Of a stretch of 64,000 bases of DNA, positions 57,536 through 64,000 are shown piece after piece. This DNA comes from Agromyces marinus (lineage in GTDB: Bacteria > Actinomycetota > Actinomycetes > Actinomycetales > Microbacteriaceae): contig NZ_CP087879.1 of NCBI RefSeq assembly GCF_021442325.1, positions 2,480,001-2,544,000 on the forward strand, given 5' to 3'. Position 1 is the first letter of the stretch; each line of letters begins with the position of its first letter. Made by a program: the position numbers and the translations under genes. The notes under the pieces were generated by a model. The model had not been told where the DNA came from, made no database searches, and worked only from the letters and a program-made list of their open reading frames with translations.

Positions 57536-57826
57536 TCAGCGACCGGCGAGCTGCTGGTCGAGGTCCTGGATCGCCTGCATCATGCCGCGCAGGGCCTCGC
57601 CCATCTCGCCGATGCCGTCGACGGCGTTCTTGAGCCCGGTGGTGAGCTCCTCGTAGCCCTGGCCGAACTTGCCCGAAGCGTGCTGGGTCTTGAAGTCGTT
57701 GCCGAGCAGGTTGTCGACCGAGCTCTTGAGCTGGTCGAGCTGCGACTGGATGTCGTCGCGCGCGTCCGAGAGCTTGCCCGCCATCGCTTCCATCTCACCG
57801 TACGAAGCGCCGAAGTCTGCGGCCAT
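57536..57826 (-). CDS. WXG100/ESAT-6-like protein
   Basis: 96 residues from the ATG at 57826 (another ATG directly before it at 57829). Two helices around a turn: MAADFGASYGEMEAMAGKLS, LKSSVDNLLGNDFKTQHASG, then VDGIGEMGEALRGMMQAIQD. Length and pattern are those of the WXG100 superfamily; the turn has NDF where W-x-G is expected and the protein has no Trp. GGAAGGA precedes. Expected to be exported by the ATPase encoded upstream. Confidence 0.82.
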   Translation of the reverse strand: MAADFGASYGEMEAMAGKLSDARDDIQSQLDQLKSSVDNLLGNDFKTQHASGKFGQGYEELTTGLKNAVDGIGEMGEALRGMMQAIQDLDQQLAGR

Positions 57827-57907
57827 CATGAGTCCTTCCGTGTTCGGGAACCGCACCCGTCCGGGCCGGCCGAGTACCACCATACGAGGTGGGTCCCGCC
57901 CTGCGAA

Positions 57908-57923
57908 TGGGGAGCACTCCCCA
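57908..57923 (-). promoter_or_regulatory. Palindromic operator candidate upstream of the WXG100-like gene
   Basis: TGGGGAG-CA-CTCCCCA, 7-bp arms. On the minus strand it is followed at once by TTCGCA, 17 nt and TATGGT, a plausible -35/-10 pair, then the start about 50 nt later. The same word with two changes lies at 63730-63745. It could also serve as the ATPase gene terminator, whose stop is 19 nt away. Confidence 0.55.
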
Positions 57924-57941
57924 CCGGTCGGGCGGGCGGGA

Positions 57942-60900
57942 TCACCCCTGCGGCAACTGCACGAGCGCGACGCGCCCGTTCTGCACGAAGAAGCCCCGCC
58001 CCTCGGGGAAGTCGGCGCGCTTGACCTTCGGGAACGGGGTCTTGAACACCGAGTCGCCGTCGTACGCGTCGGGCTTGAGGGCGATGCCCCTGCGCCCGGC
58101 CTTGAAGTCGCCGACGAACCCGAATCCGCTCGAGAGGTTCGACACGTCCGCGTCGCCCACGAGGAAGTGGTCGCTGCGGTTGACCGCCTGGAACAGCTCC
58201 TTCAACGCGCGCTCGGCGTCCGAGTCGGCGAACTGCGTCACGTTCTCGACGGCGATGAGGTAGCGGCCGGGCACGGTCGCATCCCCGATGACCTCGACGA
58301 GCTCGCGCGCGAGCGCCTTGACCTCCTCGACCGTCGTCGCACTCCGCATCCACTCCGTGTGGTCGGTGAGCGCGGCGCGGCGACCGGCGAGGTGGAACAG
58401 CCGGACCTCCGGGTCGTGTCGGCGCACCGCGTCGATCACCGCGCGCATCGCCGTGGTCTTGCCGCTCTGCGGCGGACCGGTGATCGCGAACGTCCCCACG
58501 GGTTCGAACCCGATCGGCGCGAGCGTGTCGTCGGAGAGCCCGAGCACGGGTTCGCCGAGGAGGGTGCCCGGCAGCTCCGCGGCGGAGAAGGAGGCGGGCA
58601 GCGAGCGGACGGGTCCGACCTCGGCTGCGCCCGCCGCGCGCAGGCGCGCGGCCAGGCCGTCGAGCGCCTTGGTCTGCTCCGCGACGTTGGCCGTGCCGCC
58701 GAGCACGGCGACCTGCGTCTCGAATCCGTCCACGATCGCGCGGCCCGGCGCGGACCGCTCGTCGAGCACGTCCTTGGGCACCCCGAGGATCTGGTAGCCG
58801 CTCTCGTCGGAGAGTCGCAGCACGATGCGCTTGGTGACGTTCGCGCTGACCGCGGTCGGCACGGCGCCGGACCGGTCGGCCGTCGCGACGACGTGCACGC
58901 CGAGCGGACGCCCCTCGGCGAGCACCCGCATGACGATGTTGTAGAACGGCATGCGGACGGTGGTGGAGTCCCAGTCGGCCTTGAACTGGGCGAACCCGTC
59001 GATGAGCACGAGCACGCGCGGTTCGCGCAGTCCCGTGAGTTCCCGGTACTCGGTCAGGCTCGCGGCGTTCGCGGCGCTGAAGGCGCGGCCGCGGCGGTCC
59101 AGCAGCTCGTCGAGCGTGCGCAGCAGGCGCTGGATGCGTTCCGGGTCGTCGCCGGCGATGACCGAGCCGACGTGCGGCAGCGCCTCGAGGGATCGCAGCG
59201 CACCCGACCCGAAGTCGAGGCCGTAGACCTCCGACGCGCCCAGCTCGGGACGCATCCCGATCGAGACGGCGAGGGTGCGGAGGATGGTCGACTTGCCCGA
59301 GCCGCTCGTGCCGTACACGAGCATCGCGCCGTCGCGGTCCGGCACGAACGCCATCGCGGCCTGCTCCTGGCGCTCCGGGATGTCGGCGAGCCCGAAGACG
59401 ATCTCGCCGTCGCCGCGCGTCGGCAGGTCCTCGACGGCGACGGTCGCCGCGAGGTCGTCCAGCCACGGTCGCCTCGGGGCCGGGATGCCGGCGGCGCCGG
59501 CCGCGCGGATGAACGCGCCGACCATCCGCTTCTGGTCGTTGGGCCCCGGGTCGCCCGCGTGGACGTCGTCGTCGGCGACGCCCTCGCGTTCCCACACGAT
59601 GGTCGACCCGAACCGGAGCTCGGCCAGCCTCACGTCGGCGACGTCGGGCTCATCGCTCGTCCACCCGCCCGCGTAGGCGGACTGGAACGGCACGAGGCGA
59701 CCGGGACCGGTCTTGGCGATGCCTCGACCCGGGATGCCGGGATCGAAGCCCGAGGCGACCGCATCGCCGACGACGTCGCGCGAGTCCGACTCGTCGGCCA
59801 TGCGCAGCGCGACGCGGAGGTTGGTGTTCGCGCGGAGGTTGTCCTTGATGACGCCGGCGGGGCGCTGCGTCGCCATGATCAGGTGGATCCCGAGCGACCG
59901 GCCGCGCTGGGCGATGTCGACGACGCCGTCGACGAACTCGGGCACGTCGCCGGCGAGCGCGGCGAACTCGTCGATCACGATGACCAGTGCCGGCGGCGTC
60001 TCCGGATCCTGCCGCTTCTCGAGCTCGAGCAGGTCCTTGGCCTTCTTCCGGTTGAACAGGTGCTCTCGGTGGTGCAGTTCGGCGCGCAGGCTCGTGAGCG
60101 CCCGACGCACGAGGTGCGGGCTGAGGTCGGTGACCAGTCCCACGCAGTGCGGCAGTTCGACGCAGTCGGCGAAGGCGGAGCCGCCCTTGTAGTCGACGAA
60201 CAGGAACGTGACCCGATCGGGGCTGTACTCCGCGGCCATGCCGAGCACCCACGCCTGCAGGAACTCGGACTTGCCCGCGCCCGTGGTTCCGCCGACGAGC
60301 GCGTGCGGGCCCTGCGTGCGCAGGTCGAGCGTCATGGCGTCGGGACTGCCCTGGCCGACGAAGGCCTTGAGGGTGCCCGCGCGCTTGAGCCGTGGCAGCT
60401 TGGCGCCCGAACGGTCGATGATCGAGGCGTTCTGCCGCCAGCGCTCGACGACGCTCTCCGGGTCCGAGGCCATCTCGCCGCCGATGAGCGAGAGCATCGA
60501 GACGCTGCGCGGGAGGTCGCTGGCGTCCTCGACGACCGTGCTCGCGTCGACGACGGGCGCGAGCCGCCTCGCGAACACCTCCGCGTAGCGGAGCGAGACG
60601 CCCTCCACGACGACGTCGGTGTACTCGACGCCCGAGCGGACGACGCCGACCCGGCCGCGATCGAGGCCGTCCGAGACGTCGACGAAGGTGCGACATGCCG
60701 CGGGGAGGGATGCCACGGTCGGCGCGACGAACACGGCGTGGATGCCGACCTCGGCGCCGCGCTCGATGAGCTGCACGAGCCGGGGGCGGTCGACGGGCGC
60801 CTCCGCCGACACGATGAGGATGAGGGCCGAGTCCGGGCGGGGTTCCTCGCGGACCCCGCCGGGGGTTCCGATGCGCGATCCGCGCGCCATCGAGCCGTCC

Positions 60901-62420
60901 TCGTCGGGCAGCGGTCCTCGGCGGACGGGCGCGGAGGCGAGGCGCGCCATGATGAGCTCCTCGAGCGCGTTGAGCAGCGCCGTTCCGGCCGAGGCGCTGT
61001 CGGCGAGCGCCGCGCCCGCGACGGGGTTGCGCTCGCTCGAGGCGTGCGGCAGCCACTTGAGCCAGTCGAGTTCGCGACTCCACGCCGGATCGACGATCGC
61101 GGCGGCGACCACGTCGTTCGGCGCGTGCAGGCCGAAGAGCTGGACGGCGATGCCGCGCAGCACGTCCGCGGCCAGCGGCGCCGGGCCCGCGATCCCGAGC
61201 GCCCCGGAGCTCGGGAGCAGCTCCATGACGGGCACGTCGTCGATGTCGCGGTACCGTTCGCGGAGCCGGTCGACCTGCCTCGCGTAGGTGGGGATGCCGG
61301 GCATCGAGCCTTCCGAGTCCCGGATCGAGTTGCGGCTCCGCGCGGTGCCGACGCCGAGCCGGAGCGCGAGGAAGTTCCAGTGCTCGGGCCGCCGGGTCCA
61401 GAGCAGGGTGCCCAGGCGCATGGCCTGCTCGTAGACGGTCGCGACGGGCGGCGTCTCGTCGTGCCGTCGCTCGCGCTCGACGTGCCGTTCGTTCTCGAGC
61501 GTCTCCTCGAGTTCCTCGAGTTGCACCTCGAAGGTGTCGATCTCGCGCTGCAGCTTCTTGCCGCTGCCCATGCGCTGGCCGAGGTAGTTGCCGGCGAGCA
61601 TGATCGGCGTGAGCACGACGATCAGCAGGGATGCGGGCCGCTGCGTGATCGCGAAGATGCCGAGGCCCATGAGGATCGGCGAGACGATCATCGGCCACGG
61701 GAACAGTCGGGGGCTCTCCTCGCTGGGCACGCGCGGCTCGGGATAGGCGGTGCCGGTGAACCGGCCCTCGACGCGCGGCGAGCGGTTGAACATGAGCGCG
61801 CCGCCGCGCTCGAGGACGGGGTCTGCGGCCGCGTCGGTTCCGGCGACCCTGCTGAACGAGACCACCGTGTCGCCGATCGTGACGCGGATGCCGGGCAGCG
61901 CGCGGACCCGGGCGACCTGCCCGCCGTCGACGAGCAGCCCGTTGGCGGAGTTGAGGTCGACGACCTCCACCGCCTGGTCGACCTCGACGCGCGCGTGGCG
62001 CTTGGACACGAGCGGATCGGCGAGGACGACGTCGGCGTCGGCCGCGCGCCCGATCACGCCGTGTCCGCGGCGCAGCGGGAACTCGCGCCCGGCGTCCGGA
62101 CCCGAGTGCACGTGCATGATCGCGACCGGCGCGTCCGCGGCGGTGGAGCGCGCCGCGGGCGACACGACCGCGGCGTTGAAGCCCGACCCGATCGGCGCGT
62201 CGGCCGCGAGCGTGCCGGGATCGAGCACGACCGGTTCGGACGAGGTCGGCGGCGCGACGGCGAGCGTCAGCGGGCCGGGGTGCGAGGGCAGGTGCGCCGC
62301 GGCGGGATCGGTGTCGGCGACGGCGCGTGCGATGTCGCCCACGGTGGCCGTGGCATCCGCGGTCACGACGACGTCGGCGCCCGCGCCCGACTGGCGGCGG
62401 AGCCCGAGCTTGAGCCTCAC
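57942..62420 (-). CDS. EssC/EccC-like FtsK-SpoIIIE ATPase with FHA domain
   Basis: 1492 residues. About 1-95: beta-rich domain, possibly ubiquitin-like (ADVVVTADATATVGDIARAV). About 100-195: FHA domain (VIGRAADADVVLADPLVSKR, NSANGLLVDG). About 240-280: two membrane helices. Three P-loop domains: D1 P-loop GGTTGAGKSE (710-719) with Walker B VIVIDEFAAL; D2 GTSGSGKST (1037-1045) with LVLIDGFAQF, lacking the catalytic Glu; D3 GPPQSGKTT (1315-1323) with a degenerate Walker B (LIAVENVTQF). This is the motor layout of type VII secretion. GTG start overlaps the RDD-FHA stop by 4 nt. Confidence 0.92.
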   Translation of the reverse strand: MRLKLGLRRQSGAGADVVVTADATATVGDIARAVADTDPAAAHLPSHPGPLTLAVAPPTSSEPVVLDPGTLAADAPIGSGFNAAVVSPAARSTAADAPVAIMHVHSGPDAGREFPLRRGHGVIGRAADADVVLADPLVSKRHARVEVDQAVEVVDLNSANGLLVDGGQVARVRALPGIRVTIGDTVVSFSRVAGTDAAADPVLERGGALMFNRSPRVEGRFTGTAYPEPRVPSEESPRLFPWPMIVSPILMGLGIFAITQRPASLLIVVLTPIMLAGNYLGQRMGSGKKLQREIDTFEVQLEELEETLENERHVERERRHDETPPVATVYEQAMRLGTLLWTRRPEHWNFLALRLGVGTARSRNSIRDSEGSMPGIPTYARQVDRLRERYRDIDDVPVMELLPSSGALGIAGPAPLAADVLRGIAVQLFGLHAPNDVVAAAIVDPAWSRELDWLKWLPHASSERNPVAGAALADSASAGTALLNALEELIMARLASAPVRRGPLPDEDGSMARGSRIGTPGGVREEPRPDSALILIVSAEAPVDRPRLVQLIERGAEVGIHAVFVAPTVASLPAACRTFVDVSDGLDRGRVGVVRSGVEYTDVVVEGVSLRYAEVFARRLAPVVDASTVVEDASDLPRSVSMLSLIGGEMASDPESVVERWRQNASIIDRSGAKLPRLKRAGTLKAFVGQGSPDAMTLDLRTQGPHALVGGTTGAGKSEFLQAWVLGMAAEYSPDRVTFLFVDYKGGSAFADCVELPHCVGLVTDLSPHLVRRALTSLRAELHHREHLFNRKKAKDLLELEKRQDPETPPALVIVIDEFAALAGDVPEFVDGVVDIAQRGRSLGIHLIMATQRPAGVIKDNLRANTNLRVALRMADESDSRDVVGDAVASGFDPGIPGRGIAKTGPGRLVPFQSAYAGGWTSDEPDVADVRLAELRFGSTIVWEREGVADDDVHAGDPGPNDQKRMVGAFIRAAGAAGIPAPRRPWLDDLAATVAVEDLPTRGDGEIVFGLADIPERQEQAAMAFVPDRDGAMLVYGTSGSGKSTILRTLAVSIGMRPELGASEVYGLDFGSGALRSLEALPHVGSVIAGDDPERIQRLLRTLDELLDRRGRAFSAANAASLTEYRELTGLREPRVLVLIDGFAQFKADWDSTTVRMPFYNIVMRVLAEGRPLGVHVVATADRSGAVPTAVSANVTKRIVLRLSDESGYQILGVPKDVLDERSAPGRAIVDGFETQVAVLGGTANVAEQTKALDGLAARLRAAGAAEVGPVRSLPASFSAAELPGTLLGEPVLGLSDDTLAPIGFEPVGTFAITGPPQSGKTTAMRAVIDAVRRHDPEVRLFHLAGRRAALTDHTEWMRSATTVEEVKALARELVEVIGDATVPGRYLIAVENVTQFADSDAERALKELFQAVNRSDHFLVGDADVSNLSSGFGFVGDFKAGRRGIALKPDAYDGDSVFKTPFPKVKRADFPEGRGFFVQNGRVALVQLPQG

Positions 62421-63667
62421 GGGCGCACCCCCTCGATGCGGAACTCGAGCCCGCCCAGGCGCACCGCGGCGCCCGGAGGAACGTCGCTCGCGACACCGGG
62501 TTCGAGCACGTGCTCGGAGCCGTCGGCCGCGACCAGCACGGTGCCGTTGCTGGACCAGCGATCGGTGACGCGGATGCCTCGACCGTCGACCTCGACGGCC
62601 GCGTGCGTCTTCGACAGGCCCATGGATGCGTCATCGAGCGGAACGAGGGCGACCGCGAGCGGGTCGGCGTCGGCCGGCGCGGGGCTGCGCCCGAGGAGGG
62701 TCGTGCCGGATGCCGGGACCCGAAGCCCGTTCGTGAACACCAGTGTCGCCTCGGGAGCGGCCGCGGCGGGCGAGGCTGCGGGCGCGGCCGCGGCGGGCGA
62801 GGCTGCGGGCGCGGCAGCGGCGGGCGCCGGCGGAATCGCGGGAAGTGCGGGCACCCCGGGTGCCTGCGACCCCTGCGCCGGCTGGGCCGGGAGCGGCGGC
62901 GGCGTCCACCCGCCGGCGGCCTGCTCGGCGCCCGTCGCGGGCGACGCGACGACGCCCGAGCTCGAGCGGGCGGCGGGGATGAACGTGCGGTCGTCGATGC
63001 CGCGGTCGCTCGCGAGCGACGGCAACGTCTCCCGAGCGGCGCGCGGCGTCGCGTCGAGCGCGCGGCGCGCGTGACGCAGCGCCTTCGCGTCGAACGGATC
63101 GAGCCCGCGGCGCGTGTCGACGACGTAGCATCGGCCGATCCGGTCGAGCCAGCTCCGACCGCGCGCCTCGGGATCCCACAGTCCCGATGCGAAGCACAGG
63201 GCGGGCCCCACGAGCGCGAGCACGACGTTCGAGAGCCAGAGCACGAGCGCTCGCAGCACGACCCGCCAGAACCCGGGTCGTTCGAAGGTCGCGACGTTCA
63301 CCGACCGCAGGCCGAGCGACGCCTTGCCGATCGTGACGCCCTTCCGGCCGTGCAGCGCGAGCTGCACGATCCCGAGCACGGTGAGCAGCACCTGGCCCGC
63401 TGCGACGAGGATCAGCGGACCGGTCAGCGCCGTGGCATCCGGAATCGCTCCCGGCTGCGCCCCGGCGAGCGCTCCGACGAGCCCGGCCAAGCCGATCACG
63501 GCCGGCGTCGCGACCACGGCCCACACGGCCGCGTCGATCGAGAACGCCGCCGAGCGGCGGCCGGCGGATGCCGGGACGAGCCCGAGCGCTGCGGCGTGGC
63601 CGGGGTCGGGGCGGCCGTCAGGTCCGATGCCGGGGACGGGGTCCGCGGGCTGCATCGTGATGCTCAA
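62417..63667 (-). CDS. RDD-family membrane protein with C-terminal FHA domain
   Basis: 416 residues from a TTG at 63667, chosen because GAGGAG (63673-63678) lies five bases upstream; an ATG at 63655 lacks a ribosome site. About 35-190: RDD domain with membrane segments (GRRSAAFSIDAAVWAVVATP, GRKGVTIGKASLGLRSVNVA). About 220-305: Pro/Ala linker containing a 27-bp tandem repeat. About 307-416: FHA domain (TTLLGRS, LSKTHAAVEVDG, DRWSSNGTVL). Phospho-Thr recognition suggests control by a Ser/Thr kinase. Coupled to the ATPase gene. Confidence 0.87.
   Translation of the reverse strand: MSITMQPADPVPGIGPDGRPDPGHAAALGLVPASAGRRSAAFSIDAAVWAVVATPAVIGLAGLVGALAGAQPGAIPDATALTGPLILVAAGQVLLTVLGIVQLALHGRKGVTIGKASLGLRSVNVATFERPGFWRVVLRALVLWLSNVVLALVGPALCFASGLWDPEARGRSWLDRIGRCYVVDTRRGLDPFDAKALRHARRALDATPRAARETLPSLASDRGIDDRTFIPAARSSSGVVASPATGAEQAAGGWTPPPLPAQPAQGSQAPGVPALPAIPPAPAAAAPAASPAAAAPAASPAAAAPEATLVFTNGLRVPASGTTLLGRSPAPADADPLAVALVPLDDASMGLSKTHAAVEVDGRGIRVTDRWSSNGTVLVAADGSEHVLEPGVASDVPPGAAVRLGGLEFRIEGVRP
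62762..62815 (-). repeat. 27-bp coding tandem repeat in RDD-FHA linker
   Basis: Two identical adjacent 27-base units (62762-62788, 62789-62815) coding for the AASPAAAAP linker peptides. Confidence 0.88.
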
Positions 63668-63729
63668 CTGCGCTCCTCGGGTGTGCAGGGTCAGGGAGCC
63701 ACCCAAGCAGGCCGGGTGCGCCGTGTCGA

Positions 63730-63745
63730 TGGGGAGCGCTCACCA
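63730..63745 (-). promoter_or_regulatory. Palindromic operator candidate upstream of the RDD-FHA gene
   Basis: TGGGGAGCGCTCACCA, differing in two positions from the word at 57908-57923. 62 nt before the TTG start. On the minus strand it is followed directly by TCGACA, 17 nt and TTGGGT, the same arrangement as at the WXG100-like gene, although this -10 is weak. Confidence 0.5.
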
Positions 63746-63787
63746 GGGAGCGCGCCCGGCATCGAGCGTACCGGCGGATTCCGCGGG

Positions 63788-64000
63788 TCAGTGCGTCCGA
63801 GTCACCGGCTGCGGCCCCTCCGCGATCATCCGGTCGTACTCCTCGCGTTCGCGGATGTTCCGGTCGGTGACGGTGCGGCCGTGACTGGCGATCCACCCTC
63901 CGAACCAGATCGGCATCTCGCGCGCGACGATGAACGCGATGATCGCGTACGGGTCGAGCCAGCGTTCGCGGATGAACTGCGCGGCCTCGGACGGGGTGAA
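63788..64000 (-). CDS. Hypothetical protein, 3' part only
   Basis: The last 70 codons of a minus-strand gene that enters from the right edge; start outside the window. The fragment reads FTPSEAAQFIRERWLDPYAI, then EMPIWFGGWIASHGRTVTDR, a charged helix and QPVTRTH. One hydrophobic stretch (PYAIIAFIVAREMPIWFGG). Not recognised. It is followed by the operator candidate at 63745, so RDD-FHA is likely a new transcript. Confidence 0.7.
   Translation of the reverse strand, partial: FTPSEAAQFIRERWLDPYAIIAFIVAREMPIWFGGWIASHGRTVTDRNIREREEYDRMIAEGPQPVTRTH

Noticed and set aside
57669..63074. An 1801-codon plus-strand open frame opposite the ATPase and RDD-FHA genes
   Set aside because: It is the antisense shadow of GC-rich minus-strand genes: no ribosome site, Arg/Asp/His-rich composition without motifs, whereas the minus strand gives clear FHA and P-loop domains.

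Overview
The window is 64 kb of GC-rich chromosomal DNA from an actinobacterium. Protein content, the ABC/ribosomal gene orders, the tandem DUF4190-type proteins and the abundant word GGATGCC/GGCATCC all suit the family Microbacteriaceae (an Agromyces-like genus is my inference, not proven). I see no rRNA, tRNA, insertion sequence, phage gene or CRISPR array. Most genes are on the minus strand.

Layout. 1-5.7 kb: purine and amino-acid genes (guaB3, an ABC-F ATPase, a MalY-type C-S lyase, guaB). 5.9-11.8 kb: a branched-chain amino-acid-type ABC importer, livHMGF on the plus strand facing its lipoprotein livK on the minus strand. 12-16.5 kb: rarD-like permease, groES under two CIRCE operators, a SAM methyltransferase and three small Pro-rich membrane proteins. 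16.7-25.3 kb: tRNA t6A and cell-wall precursor genes (acpS-alr-tsaE-tsaB-rimI-tsaD, glmS, coaA, glmM). 25.3-45.1 kb: rpsI-rplM, truA, the alpha operon (infA-rpmJ-rpsM-rpsK-rpoA-rplQ) and the spc and S10 operons with secY, adk, map and an inserted ptsI. rpsD and rpsN are absent from their usual slots. 45.6-47.3 kb: an OsmC-like protein and an acyltransferase-3 protein sit between S10 and str. 47.4-51.8 kb: str operon (rpsL-rpsG-fusA-tuf).

52-64 kb is the accessory and most interesting part: a type VII secretion-like locus. It contains an RDD-FHA membrane protein, a 1492-residue EssC/EccC-like ATPase (FHA, two membrane segments, three P-loop domains), a WXG100-size protein without the WXG motif, a second small helical protein, a 423-residue helical/membrane protein that looks like a secreted substrate, and a tightly overlapping run of proteins of unknown function, three of which look related to one another. 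A 16-bp near-palindrome, TGGGGAGC-(A/G)CTC-(C/A)CCA, lies upstream of both transcription units and may be their common operator.

At sequence level three things recur: start codons placed exactly 6-7 nt after a TANNNT -10 box (leaderless mRNAs); GC-rich hairpin terminators, some with a UUCG loop and some built from GGATGCC/GGCATCC; and branched RNA-like structures in the leaders or gaps of the ribosomal operons. All functional statements rest on reading the sequence; no database search was run.
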